Positions 54,785 through 63,556 of a DNA stretch of 64,000 bases are shown piece after piece. Both the position numbers and the translations under genes were made by a program. The notes beneath the pieces were generated by a model, which did no database searches, was not told the origin of the DNA, and worked only from the letters and a program-made list of their open reading frames with translations. Position 1 is the stretch's first letter; each line of letters begins with the position of its first letter. The DNA is from Spirosoma oryzae (lineage in GTDB: Bacteria > Bacteroidota > Bacteroidia > Cytophagales > Spirosomataceae). Location: contig NZ_PVTE01000006.1 of NCBI RefSeq assembly GCF_003002825.1, positions 62,001-126,000 of the forward strand. Direction: 5' to 3'.

Positions 54785-55288
54785 TCAGTGCGGGGGGACG
54801 ATCGTTGGCGAATTAAAAATCGTCACGGCTCCCGTATCATCGCAGTTAGCTAGCAGGTCAAGCGTCGTTTTGTGCAGTACTGGATGCCTAAAATCAGGGG
54901 CAATTTCAGCCAACGGAACGAGGGTGAACCGGCGCTGGTGCAGGAACGGATGGGGTAGTGTTAGCGTAGGCGATTGCCAGATGAGTTGATCGTAATACAG
55001 CAGGTCGATGTCTATCGTACGCGCCCCCCAGTGTTCGTGCCGTACCCGACCGAGTTCAGACTCGATCGCCTGGGTCTGCGCCAGGACCATCTCCGGCTCC
55101 AGCGTTGTTTCGATGGCCAGCACCTGATTCAGAAAAGCGGGTTGCTCGGTCACGCCCCACGCTGCGGTCTCGTACAGGTTCGATTGACTGACGACCCGCC
55201 CGACGCGCTGCTCAATTCGCCTTACCGCCTGCGCCAGCGTAAGCACGCGGTCCCCAAGATTGGCCCCCAGCAGAAGAAAAGTAATCAA
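54785..55288 (-). CDS. folK: 2-amino-4-hydroxy-6-hydroxymethyldihydropteridine pyrophosphokinase
   Basis: HPPK of folate synthesis: transfers pyrophosphate from ATP to the pterin. LLLGANLGDRVLTLAQAVRRI at the start, YETAAWGVTEQPAFLNQVLAIET, and RTIDIDLLYYDQLIWQSPTLTLPHPFLHQRRFTLVPLAEI (in parts) are diagnostic. I place the start at TTG 55288, giving LITFLLLGANLGDR. The frame remains open to an ATG at 55354, but those 22 residues are encoded by the repeat palindrome and read as repeated words (HSITRSF, HSITQS). 167 residues. Confidence 0.93.
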   Translation of the reverse strand: MITFLLLGANLGDRVLTLAQAVRRIEQRVGRVVSQSNLYETAAWGVTEQPAFLNQVLAIETTLEPEMVLAQTQAIESELGRVRHEHWGARTIDIDLLYYDQLIWQSPTLTLPHPFLHQRRFTLVPLAEIAPDFRHPVLHKTTLDLLANCDDTGAVTIFNSPTIVPPH

Positions 55289-55290
55289 GG

Positions 55291-55385
55291 ATTGAGTGAT
55301 TGAGTGATAGAATGATCGAGTGATCGAATGATTGAATAAGCTGACGCGCTCCATTCAATCATTCGATCACTCGATCAATCAATCA
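55291..55385. repeat. Word-repeat palindrome, GAGTGATTGA family
   Basis: Left arm: tandem variants of GATTGAGTGATTGA and GATCGAGTGATCGAATGATT. 55313-55337 is the exact reverse complement of 55353-55377; the loop is 15 bases. It lies upstream of folK and touches the stop of the FGE-like gene. The spacer at 59.0 kb uses the same words. Confidence 0.88.
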
Positions 55386-55386
55386 A

Positions 55387-56400
55387 CTAGTAGTCTTTGA
55401 TCGGTTTGATGTCGTAGTAAGCGCGGATGTCGGCTTCGGACGGGGTTTTCGCTGGCCGAATAATGCGGAAGCCGCAAAACGATGCAGATGTCATCCACCA
55501 GTCGGACTTGGGGCTCTGGGGATCGATGATTTTCCAGGCTGGGGCCGATTGGGTACGTGCTGCCGACCGTAATACCGCCGGGTCATCGTCCCACGACCCA
55601 CCCCGTACGGAGTTTGGATAAAGTGTCGTGGTCGGTGCATATGGTTCGTTGACCTTACCGGCAGCCTTCTGTTTATAGTAGTCCTCGATGTATTGGTCCT
55701 GCGTCCATTCCATCACGTTACCGTGCATATCGTACAGTCCAAACGAGTTCGGTTTTTTCGTGCCTACTTTCTTATACGAGCCGTTGCTGTTGCCTTTGAA
55801 AACGGCGTATTCGCCCAATTTGCTGACATCGTTCCCGAATGAGTAAGCGAGCGTTGCGTTTTTGTCGTTACCCCGGCAAGCGTACTCCCATTCCGCTTCC
55901 GTTGGCAGTCGATAGAAGACACCCGTTTTGGCGTAGAGCCACGCGCAGAATTTAATGGCTGCGTACTGCGTCATGTTGATGGCCGGGTAGCCCGCCCGGC
56001 CCATGCCAAACGACATATCGACGTAAGGCGGACTAGGACGAACTGTCGCGTCGGTTTTGGCGAGATTGGCGTCGGCGGCCGGGTATTTGGCGGCCATTTC
56101 CTTTTCCATATTGGTGAAGGCAAACAGGTCGTACAGATCCCAGGTTACTTCGTATTTGCCCATCCAGAAGGGTTCAATCGTTACGCTGTGCACCGGACCT
56201 TCATCGGGCTGATGGCCTTTCTGGTCGGGGGGGCTGCCCATCATACCCTTGCCGCCCGGCACGGCGACCATAGCGTAGGTCTGATTACTGCCCGGAATAG
56301 TCTGCGTGTACGATGTAAAGCCAGAAGTCGTCTGCGCCCGGCTTGCTGTATACGTTAGCAGCATCGCGAGGCAGTTAATCGAGAGGAATCGGTAAGGCAT
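55387..56400 (-). CDS. Secreted protein with FGE-sulfatase (SUMF1) domain
   Basis: 337 residues with an N-terminal signal (LSINCLAMLLTYTASRA). The formylglycine-generating-enzyme fold is clear: GMMGSPPDQKGHQPDEGPVHSVTIEPFWMGKYEVT, YRLPTEAEWEYACRG, GLYDMHGNVMEWTQDQY, NSVRGGSWDDDP and FCGFRIIRP. The catalytic cysteine pair of true FGE is not visible, so it is more likely a GldK-like or binding protein. Stop lies at the edge of the repeat upstream of folK. Confidence 0.88.
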   Translation of the reverse strand: MPYRFLSINCLAMLLTYTASRAQTTSGFTSYTQTIPGSNQTYAMVAVPGGKGMMGSPPDQKGHQPDEGPVHSVTIEPFWMGKYEVTWDLYDLFAFTNMEKEMAAKYPAADANLAKTDATVRPSPPYVDMSFGMGRAGYPAINMTQYAAIKFCAWLYAKTGVFYRLPTEAEWEYACRGNDKNATLAYSFGNDVSKLGEYAVFKGNSNGSYKKVGTKKPNSFGLYDMHGNVMEWTQDQYIEDYYKQKAAGKVNEPYAPTTTLYPNSVRGGSWDDDPAVLRSAARTQSAPAWKIIDPQSPKSDWWMTSASFCGFRIIRPAKTPSEADIRAYYDIKPIKDY

Positions 56401-56426
56401 AAGTCAATGACGTTTCCTGGTAAAGG

Positions 56427-56461
56427 CAAAAGTAGGAACGATTTCCTTTGTTGTACCTTTG
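56427..56461. promoter_or_regulatory. Facing -7 elements of the divergent genes
   Basis: Minus-strand TACTTTTG (56434-56427) serves the FGE-like gene; plus-strand TACCTTTG (56454-56461) serves the antitoxin-like gene. Neither has a strong -33 partner. Confidence 0.4.
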
Positions 56462-56504
56462 TATTTATTCAGGTTCTGAAACGCGACGACTAGTCTGGCT
56501 GTAT

Positions 56505-56741
56505 ATGGAAACCAATCAACCCACCCGGCTCAACGGCATGCAGCAGTACATGCTGCGCCTGTTTGAGCGCGAACTGCCTGCTCATCAGGAGGCTGAAATC
56601 AAACAGTTGCTGGCTGCTTATTTTTCACGTCTGGTCGACGATGAAATCGATGCGCTTGTCAGCGAGCGGGGTATCACAGCGGAGCAGCTTGAACAAGACG
56701 CAACTGTGCATCGCCGTACGCCTTACAATCCGAAGCGATGA
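56505..56741 (+). CDS. Antitoxin-like small protein next to PIN toxin
   Basis: 78 residues: METNQPTRLNGMQQYMLRLFERELPAHQEAEIKQLLAAYFSRLVDDEIDALVSERG (in parts), helical. Its stop overlaps the PIN gene start by ATGA (56738-56741), the usual toxin-antitoxin layout. Not recognised as a named antitoxin family; similar small proteins pair with PIN toxins in Bacteroidota. Start ATG 56505. Confidence 0.7.
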   Translation: METNQPTRLNGMQQYMLRLFERELPAHQEAEIKQLLAAYFSRLVDDEIDALVSERGITAEQLEQDATVHRRTPYNPKR

Positions 56742-57141
56742 GAGTCGTGATTGATACAAATGCGTTGTTGGTCAGTATCCCTAAAGTATCAATGAGTCGG
56801 TGGCTGTTTGACGCTGTACTCGATGGGACAGTAGAAATAGTCGTGTCAACCGAAATTCTTCATGAGTACGAAGAAATTATAGGATCATTCTGGGGATCAC
56901 CAAAGCTGGCAATACATTGATAAACCTACAAAATCTGATACAGGCAGAGCCCAGCTATTTCTGGTACTTGCTCGAAACGGACCCAGACGATAACAAGTTT
57001 GTCGATTGCGCTATTGCCGGTAACGCAGATTACATCATAACTGACGATCGACATTTTAACGCCCTTGCTACTATAAACTTCCCTAAAGTACGGGCCGTAA
57101 CAAGGCAGCAGTTTTCTGCACTGTTTTTTGAGAAACAATGA
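56738..57141 (+). pseudogene. PIN-domain toxin broken by a frameshift
   Basis: The first part (MRVVIDTNALLVSIPKVSMSRWLFDAVL...VVSTEILHEYEEIIGSFWG) ends at a TGA at 56918-56920. The second part, two frames on, continues the same domain (ETDPDDNKFVDCAIAGNADYIITDDRHFNAL). All PIN acidic residues are present across the two: VIDTNALL, E in EILHEYEE, DPDDNKFVD and TDD. A loss of one base (or gain of two) near 56890-56920 explains it. It could be a real mutation or a sequencing error. The end overlaps the ABC-F start by 4 bases. Confidence 0.8.
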
Positions 57142-59012
57142 ATTACTTATCAGCCGAAAATCTTTCTAAAACGTACGGCGACCGGACGCTTTTCCGCAAC
57201 CTCACATTCGGAATCAATCGGGGCGACAAGGTGGCGATCGTTGGGGCGAATGGATCGGGCAAAACGACGTTACTGACGATTCTGGCCGGGGCCGCACCGC
57301 CTGATGCGGGCGTGGTGACCCATCGCAAAGACATTACGGTCGGCTACCTCGATCAGCAGCCCGATCTGAACGACGCCATGACGGTCATGGAAGTGGTGCT
57401 GGCTGGCGAAAGCGCGCAACTCGATGCGGTGCGTGCTTACGAACAGGCGCTGGCATCGGGCGATCATACGGCCCTTGAACGGGCGATGAGCGACATGGAA
57501 AAGCTGGAGGCCTGGGACTACGAAGCGCAGATTCGGCAGATGCTGGGCGAACTGGGTATTCATGATTTCGACCAGCGTGTCAGTTCATTGTCGGGCGGTC
57601 AGCGGAAACGGGTGGCGCTGGCGCGGGTGCTGATCCAGAACCCTGACCTGCTGATCCTTGACGAGCCGACTAACCACCTCGATCTGGAAGCCATCGAATA
57701 CCTCGAAAACTACCTGAACACCAACAACGGTACGCTGCTGATGGTATCGCACGACCGGTACTTTCTGGACCGGGTGTGTAATCAGATTGCCGAACTCGAT
57801 GGTGGGCAATTGTACACCTACAAAGGAAACTACGCATATTTTCTGGAGAAGAAAGACGAGCGCGAACAGGCAGCAGCTTCTGAATTGGCGAAAGATCGGA
57901 ACACCTTCCGGCGGGAACTGGAATGGATGCGCCGGCAACCCAAAGCCCGTGGGACAAAGGCGCAGTACCGGATCGATGCGTTCGATGAATTGAAAGAGAA
58001 AACCAGCGGCAAACGCAGCGACGGCGAACTCGACCTGAACCTACGCATGACCCGCCTGGGAACGAAGATTCTGGAAGTGGAGAATCTGAGCAAGCGATAC
58101 GGGAATAAGGTGTTGCTCGATCACTTTACCTATACCTTCAAGCGATTCGATCGGGTAGGGCTGATTGGTAAGAACGGCATGGGCAAAACCACGCTGATGA
58201 ACATGCTTACCGGCCTGTTGCGCCCCGATTCGGGTAAGATTTCGACGGGCGGTACGGTGAAGTTTGGTTACTATACCCAATCGGAACTGGACCTGCCGGA
58301 GAATCAGCGGGTAATCGACGTCGTGCAGGATGTAGCGGAGGTGATGAAGCTGGCCAACGGCGATACCGTAACGGCAACACAACTGCTGAGCCGGTTTCTG
58401 TTCGATCGCTCGAAGCAGTATGACTACGTCGCCAAGTTAAGCGGGGGCGAGAAACGACGACTTCAGTTGTTGCTGGTGCTGGTACAGAATCCCAACTTCC
58501 TGATTCTTGACGAGCCGACCAACGATCTTGATATTACAACGCTGAATGTACTGGAAGACTTTTTGCTTAGCTTCTCAGGCTGTGTAATGATCGTTACCCA
58601 CGACCGCTACTTCATGGACCGGCTGGTTGAGCACGTGTTCGTACTGGAAGGCGAAGGTAAAGTGCGTGATTATCCCGGCAACTATACCGATTACCGCGAA
58701 TGGCGCGACAGCCAGAAACGTACGCCGGAACCCACTAAGCAAGCGGTTCCCAAAAATCAGCCGGCCGCCCCAACGCCTACGGTGAATACGTCGACGGGCA
58801 AACGCAAGCTGTCGTTTAAGGAACAGAAAGAGTACGAAACACTGGAGAAAGAAATTGACTCGCTGGAACAGCGTAAGCTGGAAGTCGTTGAGTTGCTGAA
58901 CGGTGGCGGACACCATGAGCAGCTAACCGCCTGGGCCCGCGAAATCGAAACCATCGACCAAACGGTCGCCGAGAAGTCAGACCGGTGGCTGGAACTGGCA
59001 GAACATGTCTAA
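57138..59012 (+). CDS. ABC-F family ATPase (Uup-like)
   Basis: Soluble twin-cassette ATPase, 624 residues, of the ribosome-binding ABC-F group. First cassette: Walker A GANGSGKTT, signature LSGGQRKRVALARVL, Walker B LLILDEPTNHLDL. Linker about residues 230-300. Second cassette: GKNGMGKTT, LSGGEKRRLQLLLVL, FLILDEPTNDLDI. The C-terminal coiled coil (FKEQKEYETLEKEIDSLEQRK) is as in Uup. It probably rescues or tunes ribosomes or branched DNA structures. Its start overlaps the broken PIN gene, a chance-like operon. Confidence 0.94.
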   Translation: MNYLSAENLSKTYGDRTLFRNLTFGINRGDKVAIVGANGSGKTTLLTILAGAAPPDAGVVTHRKDITVGYLDQQPDLNDAMTVMEVVLAGESAQLDAVRAYEQALASGDHTALERAMSDMEKLEAWDYEAQIRQMLGELGIHDFDQRVSSLSGGQRKRVALARVLIQNPDLLILDEPTNHLDLEAIEYLENYLNTNNGTLLMVSHDRYFLDRVCNQIAELDGGQLYTYKGNYAYFLEKKDEREQAAASELAKDRNTFRRELEWMRRQPKARGTKAQYRIDAFDELKEKTSGKRSDGELDLNLRMTRLGTKILEVENLSKRYGNKVLLDHFTYTFKRFDRVGLIGKNGMGKTTLMNMLTGLLRPDSGKISTGGTVKFGYYTQSELDLPENQRVIDVVQDVAEVMKLANGDTVTATQLLSRFLFDRSKQYDYVAKLSGGEKRRLQLLLVLVQNPNFLILDEPTNDLDITTLNVLEDFLLSFSGCVMIVTHDRYFMDRLVEHVFVLEGEGKVRDYPGNYTDYREWRDSQKRTPEPTKQAVPKNQPAAPTPTVNTSTGKRKLSFKEQKEYETLEKEIDSLEQRKLEVVELLNGGGHHEQLTAWAREIETIDQTVAEKSDRWLELAEHV

Positions 59013-59015
59013 TTT

Positions 59016-59088
59016 TGAATGAGTGATTGATAGAATGATTGGATAGGGTTGCCTGGAACACTCAATCATTCTATCAATCACCCATTCA
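59016..59088. repeat. Word-repeat palindrome, GAGTGATTGA family
   Basis: Left 59016-59041 (TGAATGAGTGATTGATAGAA...) and right 59063-59088 pair at 25 of 26 positions around a 21-base loop. It fills the ABC-F to DedA gap. Confidence 0.88.
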
Positions 59089-59099
59089 ATCACTGTCTT

Positions 59100-59741
59100 A
59101 TGCAGCAGATCGTTGATTTTTTTCAGTACCTGCTTAACTCGGAGGAGATCATTCGGACGGGTGGGCTGATTGTCGTTACGCTGATCGTTTACATCGAGAA
59201 TGGTATCTTCTTCGGCTTTTTCCTGCCGGGCGACTACCTACTGTTTTTGTCGGGGGTCTTTGCCGGTACTAAACTGCTGAACGTACCGCTGTGGCTGCTG
59301 CTGCTCTGTATTTTTTCAGCTGCCGTGCTCGGTTCGCTGACGGGTTACCTGACGGGCTACTATTTCGGCGGACGGCTTCAGAGTCGGCCGGATTCGCTGT
59401 TTTTCAAGCAGAAATACATTCAGAACACCCGCGATGCTTTTGAGAAATACGGCAGCAGCGCGCTGATCGTCGCTCGCTTTCTACCCATTGTTCGCACGTT
59501 TGCACCACTGCTGGCAGGCCTGATTCACATGCGGTTTCAGCTGTTCATGCTGTACAATATCGTTGGTGGTGCGGTGTGGGTGATTGTCTTGGTCGGTGGC
59601 GGATTCTTCTTCGGCGAACGCTTTCCCTGGATTGTCGACTATGTGCAGTGGATTATTGTCTTCTTCCTGGGAGTAACCACGTTTACCGTTGTGCGCGGTT
59701 ATCTGAATGCTCGCAAAGAAGCAAAAACGAGAGAGGTGTAA
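59100..59741 (+). CDS. DedA family membrane protein
   Basis: 213 residues, about five hydrophobic segments. The family marks are IENGIFFGFFLPGDYLLFLSGVFAG, ARFLPIVRTFAPLLAGLIHMRFQLF and NIVGGAVWV. DedA proteins act in phospholipid carrier recycling (undecaprenyl-phosphate and phosphatidylethanolamine flipping). Start ATG 59100; the longer open frame upstream is in the repeat. Confidence 0.93.
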   Translation: MQQIVDFFQYLLNSEEIIRTGGLIVVTLIVYIENGIFFGFFLPGDYLLFLSGVFAGTKLLNVPLWLLLLCIFSAAVLGSLTGYLTGYYFGGRLQSRPDSLFFKQKYIQNTRDAFEKYGSSALIVARFLPIVRTFAPLLAGLIHMRFQLFMLYNIVGGAVWVIVLVGGGFFFGERFPWIVDYVQWIIVFFLGVTTFTVVRGYLNARKEAKTREV

Positions 59742-59796
59742 AGAGAATATTCTGTTTTCGGTAATATCATCAATGGCGATGCCAGGTAGGTGTATT

Positions 59797-60192
59797 CTAC
59801 GGATGCCGGGCATTTACATGTTCGTACAATAGAATCTTGCTATCGGCTGTCAACAATGGTAATTGCTTTATTCTGGAAGTGGATACGATTAACTGATCGG
59901 CCGGATCAGCATGGAATGTGCCCGGTAAGTTACAGGCATCGATTATTATTTCTCGCTCCAGGCTAATTGTGGTAACGCCAGTTCGATCAATAGCCAATTC
60001 GAGCCAATCTACCAATGCGACGGGTAGCGTTAACCTATTTTTCTCAACCAGTTTGGCCACTTCCCAGCACGAAATCAGACTGATATGAACATGGGCAGGC
60101 TGTAGTTTGTCGAGATAGGCTACTGTTTCAGGAGCGAGTTTAGTGGGTTCATTGATCCACCATATCCAGACATGTGTGTCGAGCAAAATCAT
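59797..60192 (-). CDS. vapC: VapC-type PIN-domain toxin
   Basis: RNase toxin, 131 residues. MILLDTHVWIWWINEP gives the first Asp, ISCWEVAKLVEKNRL the Glu, FHADPADQLIVSTSRIKQLPLLTAD the last acidic cluster. The start ATG 60192 overlaps the antitoxin stop by 4 bases. The related broken PIN gene at 56.7 kb is a different subgroup. Confidence 0.92.
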   Translation of the reverse strand: MILLDTHVWIWWINEPTKLAPETVAYLDKLQPAHVHISLISCWEVAKLVEKNRLTLPVALVDWLELAIDRTGVTTISLEREIIIDACNLPGTFHADPADQLIVSTSRIKQLPLLTADSKILLYEHVNARHP

Positions 60193-60404
60193 AAATCTGC
60201 TTCCCAATCGGTTGCACTGCTGAAAGGGTCATCATAACGAATAGGTCTGCTTCTAAGAGGAAAACGTTCTTCTGTAGTAAGACTATTCTCAGAATCATCT
60301 TCCAAAATGATAACTTCCACTCGTTTACCTTTCGATAAAGGGAGGTTCTGAAGAATTAATTCATGATTCTGATTGACCTGAGTTCGGATTCGTATAGCGT
60401 TCAT
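60189..60404 (-). CDS. vapB: Antitoxin of the VapC toxin
   Basis: 71 residues, MNAIRIRTQVNQNHELILQNLPLSKGKRVEVIILEDD then an acidic, disordered tail. The beta-rich start resembles SpoVT/AbrB-like or DUF2281-type antitoxins. Precedes and overlaps the toxin gene, the normal order. Confidence 0.85.
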   Translation of the reverse strand: MNAIRIRTQVNQNHELILQNLPLSKGKRVEVIILEDDSENSLTTEERFPLRSRPIRYDDPFSSATDWEADL

Positions 60405-60438
60405 ACCGAAATGTAAAAATTGTTTGCGGCAAAACGAA

Positions 60439-60484
60439 GCGGCTTTCGGTATCTCATCGAGACATACCGAAAGCCGCCCTTTTT
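60439..60484 (-). terminator. Hairpin downstream of the FadN-like gene
   Basis: GCGGCTTTCGGTAT (60439-60452) and ATACCGAAAGCCGC (60464-60477) pair perfectly over 14 bp. On the plus strand five Ts follow (60480-60484), on the minus strand a weaker TTCGTTTT. It stands between fadN and vapB. The bases between it and fadN (60485-60515) are repeats of CCGTAAAC/ACCGTTTACC, one-sided words of the GTTTACGG family. Confidence 0.65.
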
Positions 60485-60519
60485 GCCGTAAACAGAAAAC
60501 CGTTTACCGTAAACCGACC

Positions 60520-62955
60520 CTAATTCCGCAGCGGCTTACCGCCAGTCAGCAGGCTTTGAATACGTTCCAGCGTTTTCTTCTCGCCCGATAGCGACAGGAA
60601 GGCTTCCCGCTCCAGATCGAGCAGGTACTTTTCCGACACCAGTTGCGGGCTGCTCAGATCACCCCCACAAAGTACATAAGCCAGTTTGTCGGCGATCTTT
60701 ACATCATGGTCGGAAATGTAGTTGCCCATGCGCATGGCGACAATTCCCGCCTTGAACAAAGCAATGCCCGTTTTACCCTGAACCTTGATGTCCGTACGCT
60801 GCTTAGGTTGCGTGTAGCCGTTCTCCGCCAGCTCGATAGCCGCTTGTTTGGCTTCGGCGATCAGGCTGCTCCGATTCAGCACGATCTGATCCGTTGGCCG
60901 CAGGTAATTCATGTCACGGGCTTCCTGCGCCGACGTCGACACTTTCGCCGTGGCGATGTTCATAAAGATGTTCTGGAGAATGTTCAGTTCTGGATCACCC
61001 GACTGATACAGGTCCGACGCTCGGGCGGCCATCTCCTTGGTACCACCACCCGCCGGAATCAGCCCAACCCCAACTTCGACCAGACCCATGTAGGTTTCGG
61101 CATGCGCCACGGCCCGGTCCGAGTGTAGTACGGCTTCGCAGCCACCACCCAGCGTCAGCGTGTGCGGGGCAACAATGACGGGTACCGACGAATACCGAAG
61201 TCGCATAATCATGTTCTGAAATTGAGCGATCATCAGGTTGACTTCATCGAACTCCTGCTCGACGGCGAACATAAACAGCATGCCGAGGTTAGCACCCGCC
61301 GAGAAGGCATCCGTCGAATCATTGCCGACGACCAGACCGCGAAAATCTTTCTCCGCCAGCGCGATACCTTTCATCAAGGCTTCGGAAACACCCTGTCCGA
61401 AGGTGTTCATCTTGCTGCGGAACTCCACGTTCAGAATGCCGTCGCCCAGATCGTAAATCGATGCATCGGCATTTTTCCAGACCACGTTCTGGGAGAGGTT
61501 CTCCAGAATCGTGAAGGCTTCTGTACCGGGAATGGTCTTGTAGCTCTTCGACGGGATGTCGTAGTACTGTTTCTTACCGTTTTCGACGCGGTAGAACGAG
61601 TCGATACCCGCGTCGAGCATATCGTATACCCACTGCGCTGGTTTTTTGCCCTGTGCTTCAATCAGCTCGACACCTTTCCGCACCCCGATAGCGTCCCAGG
61701 TTTCGAACAGGCCCAACTGCCAGCCAAAACCAGCCGTAATGGCGGCATCGATGCGATACAGTTCGTCCGAGATTTCCGGGATTCGGTGGGTCGCGTATTG
61801 AAAGCCGTCGGCAAAGGTCCGGCGGTAGAACTCGCCCGCCTTGTCGGTGCCGGCCAATAGTACCGGGAACCGCTTCCGTAGGCTATCGATAGCTTTGGTG
61901 CCTTCGAGCGTCGCAAACTTTACTTTCTGCGACAGCTTGTACTCGAACGTTTTCAGGTCGAGCGCCAGAATTTCGGTTTTACCGGTCGCGTCTTTGGTTT
62001 TCTTGTAATACCCCTGACCGGTTTTATCGCCCAGCCATTTGTTGTCCATCAGCTTTTGCACCGACGCGGGCAGGTCAAAACTCGCCCGCGATTCGTCGTG
62101 CTCCATCTTCGACAGGTTGCCAGCGACATTGACGGTCGTATCGAGGCCCACGACGTCTGACAGACGGAACGTTCCGGACTTCGGCCGACCGACTACCGGC
62201 CCTGTTAGTTTGTCGACTTCTTCGACAGTCAGACCCATGTCTTCGGCGACACGAATGGTCTGAATCAATGACTGAATACCGAGTCGGTTGGCAATAAACC
62301 CAGGCGTGTCCTTGCAGAGTACAGTGGTTTTGCCGAGATACAGACTGCCATAATTCATCAGGAAGTCAACCACGGCCGGGTCGGTATCGGGGCCGGGAAT
62401 GATTTCGAGCAGCCGCAGGTAGCGGGGCGGGTTGAAAAAGTGGGTGCCGCAGAAGTTACGCCGAAAATCGTCGCTGCGTCCTTCGGTCAGCAAGTGCATC
62501 GGAATCCCCGACGTGTTCGACGTAATCAGCGTGCCCGGCTTGCGAAACTGCTCGATCCGCTCGTAGACCGACCGTTTGATATCGAGTCGTTCGACGACTA
62601 CTTCGATGATCCAATCGTAGGTAGCGATTTCTTTCAGGTTGTCATCGAAATTGCCCAGCTTGATGCGACTGGCGAATTTCGGGCTGTAGAGCGACGCCGG
62701 ACTGGCTTTAAGCATCGTCTGAAAGGCGTCGTTGACAATCCGGTTTCGTACCAGTGGGCTGTCGGTTGTCAAGCCTTTGGCCTGCTCGGCAGCGTTCGGT
62801 TCTTTCGGAACAATGTCGAGCAGTAGTACGTCGACGCCAACGTTGGCGAAGTGGGCCGCGATACGTGAACCCATGATACCCGATCCTAAGACGGCAACAC
62901 GCCGGATGGTTCGGGTTTTCGACTGGGTTTTGGGTTTCTCCAGGGTAGCTTCCAT
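60520..62955 (-). CDS. fadN: 3-hydroxyacyl-CoA dehydrogenase/enoyl-CoA hydratase (FadN-type)
   Basis: Bifunctional beta-oxidation enzyme, 811 residues. The NAD-binding dehydrogenase is N-terminal (RRVAVLGSGIMGSRIAAHFANVGVDVLLLD, residues 16-45; NTSGIPMHLLTE; GTHFFNPPRYLRLLEIIPG), and the crotonase fold is C-terminal (LVVGNDSTDAFSAGANLGMLF; TLGGGCEAVLHSDRAVAHAETYMGLVEVGVGLIPAGGG). This is the order of Bacillus FadN, the reverse of E. coli FadB. Likely needs a FadA-type thiolase, which is not in the window. Upstream MarR gene probably controls it. Confidence 0.94.
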   Translation of the reverse strand: MEATLEKPKTQSKTRTIRRVAVLGSGIMGSRIAAHFANVGVDVLLLDIVPKEPNAAEQAKGLTTDSPLVRNRIVNDAFQTMLKASPASLYSPKFASRIKLGNFDDNLKEIATYDWIIEVVVERLDIKRSVYERIEQFRKPGTLITSNTSGIPMHLLTEGRSDDFRRNFCGTHFFNPPRYLRLLEIIPGPDTDPAVVDFLMNYGSLYLGKTTVLCKDTPGFIANRLGIQSLIQTIRVAEDMGLTVEEVDKLTGPVVGRPKSGTFRLSDVVGLDTTVNVAGNLSKMEHDESRASFDLPASVQKLMDNKWLGDKTGQGYYKKTKDATGKTEILALDLKTFEYKLSQKVKFATLEGTKAIDSLRKRFPVLLAGTDKAGEFYRRTFADGFQYATHRIPEISDELYRIDAAITAGFGWQLGLFETWDAIGVRKGVELIEAQGKKPAQWVYDMLDAGIDSFYRVENGKKQYYDIPSKSYKTIPGTEAFTILENLSQNVVWKNADASIYDLGDGILNVEFRSKMNTFGQGVSEALMKGIALAEKDFRGLVVGNDSTDAFSAGANLGMLFMFAVEQEFDEVNLMIAQFQNMIMRLRYSSVPVIVAPHTLTLGGGCEAVLHSDRAVAHAETYMGLVEVGVGLIPAGGGTKEMAARASDLYQSGDPELNILQNIFMNIATAKVSTSAQEARDMNYLRPTDQIVLNRSSLIAEAKQAAIELAENGYTQPKQRTDIKVQGKTGIALFKAGIVAMRMGNYISDHDVKIADKLAYVLCGGDLSSPQLVSEKYLLDLEREAFLSLSGEKKTLERIQSLLTGGKPLRN

Positions 62956-63009
62956 GTGTAGATGTCGGCCTGACGACCGGTTATCGAAAATCAGGTGTTT
63001 AGTCGTGAT

Positions 63010-63480
63010 CTAGTCCAGCGTAAGTTCTTCCGATTCTGCCGCTTTGATTTTGGCGTTCTCTTCCTCGACAAGCCGGTTGATGTCTTTGATGACGTCGAAG
63101 AAAACGACCAGTTTGTCGAGCGGTATATTCTCCCGAATAAGGTTGTTGAATTGAATGACACCGTCGCGAGCCATCTCGCGTTTCTCCCGGCCGGTGTCGG
63201 TCAGAAAAATGCGGACGAATCGCTTGTCGTTGCCGTCAACTTCGCGCCGAATCAGGCCGCGCTCTTCCAGATTTTTCAGCATCCGGACCAGGGAGCGGGG
63301 TTCCATGCCCAGCAGCGGACCGATTTTCGTAGCGGGCGTTCCTTCATCGAGGTCGACGTTGAGCAGTACATAGCCGATCGCCATTGTGATGTCGAACTGA
63401 GCCGCGTAGGCATTGTACATGCGGGAAATAGCGTGCCATCCCCACTTAATGTGAAAGTCAACGGTTTTCTCCTTTTTCAT
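63010..63480 (-). CDS. MarR family transcriptional regulator
   Basis: 156 residues. The winged helix is clear: TPATKIGPLLGMEPRSLVRMLKNLEERGLIRREVDGNDKRFVRIFLTDTGREK (about 55-108). ATG 63480 (MKKEKTVDFHIKWGW) is chosen. It lies 55 bases upstream of the FadN-like gene on the same strand and likely senses a fatty acyl-CoA or similar ligand. A perfect palindrome 51 bases before its start is the expected operator. Confidence 0.92.
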   Translation of the reverse strand: MKKEKTVDFHIKWGWHAISRMYNAYAAQFDITMAIGYVLLNVDLDEGTPATKIGPLLGMEPRSLVRMLKNLEERGLIRREVDGNDKRFVRIFLTDTGREKREMARDGVIQFNNLIRENIPLDKLVVFFDVIKDINRLVEEENAKIKAAESEELTLD

Positions 63481-63530
63481 AGCGGTGTCGTCCTGTTCGT
63501 ACGGGGGTAAAGCTACGTATTTTTTGTAAA

Positions 63531-63550
63531 ACAGTATGCATGCATACTGT
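63531..63550. promoter_or_regulatory. Perfect 20-bp palindrome, probable MarR operator
   Basis: ACAGTATGCATGCATACTGT is identical to its reverse complement. It stands 51-70 bases upstream of the marR ATG, where a promoter should be. Size and symmetry fit MarR dimers. Confidence 0.7.
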
Positions 63551-63556
63551 TGTCTC

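Noticed and set aside
56880..56930. Programmed frameshift in the PIN gene
   Set aside because: No slippery heptamer or downstream pseudoknot is evident; a simple mutation or read error explains it better.
61162..61860. Long plus-strand ORF (232 codons) inside the FadN-like gene
   Set aside because: Antisense shadow caused by codon bias; the minus frame encodes conserved domains.
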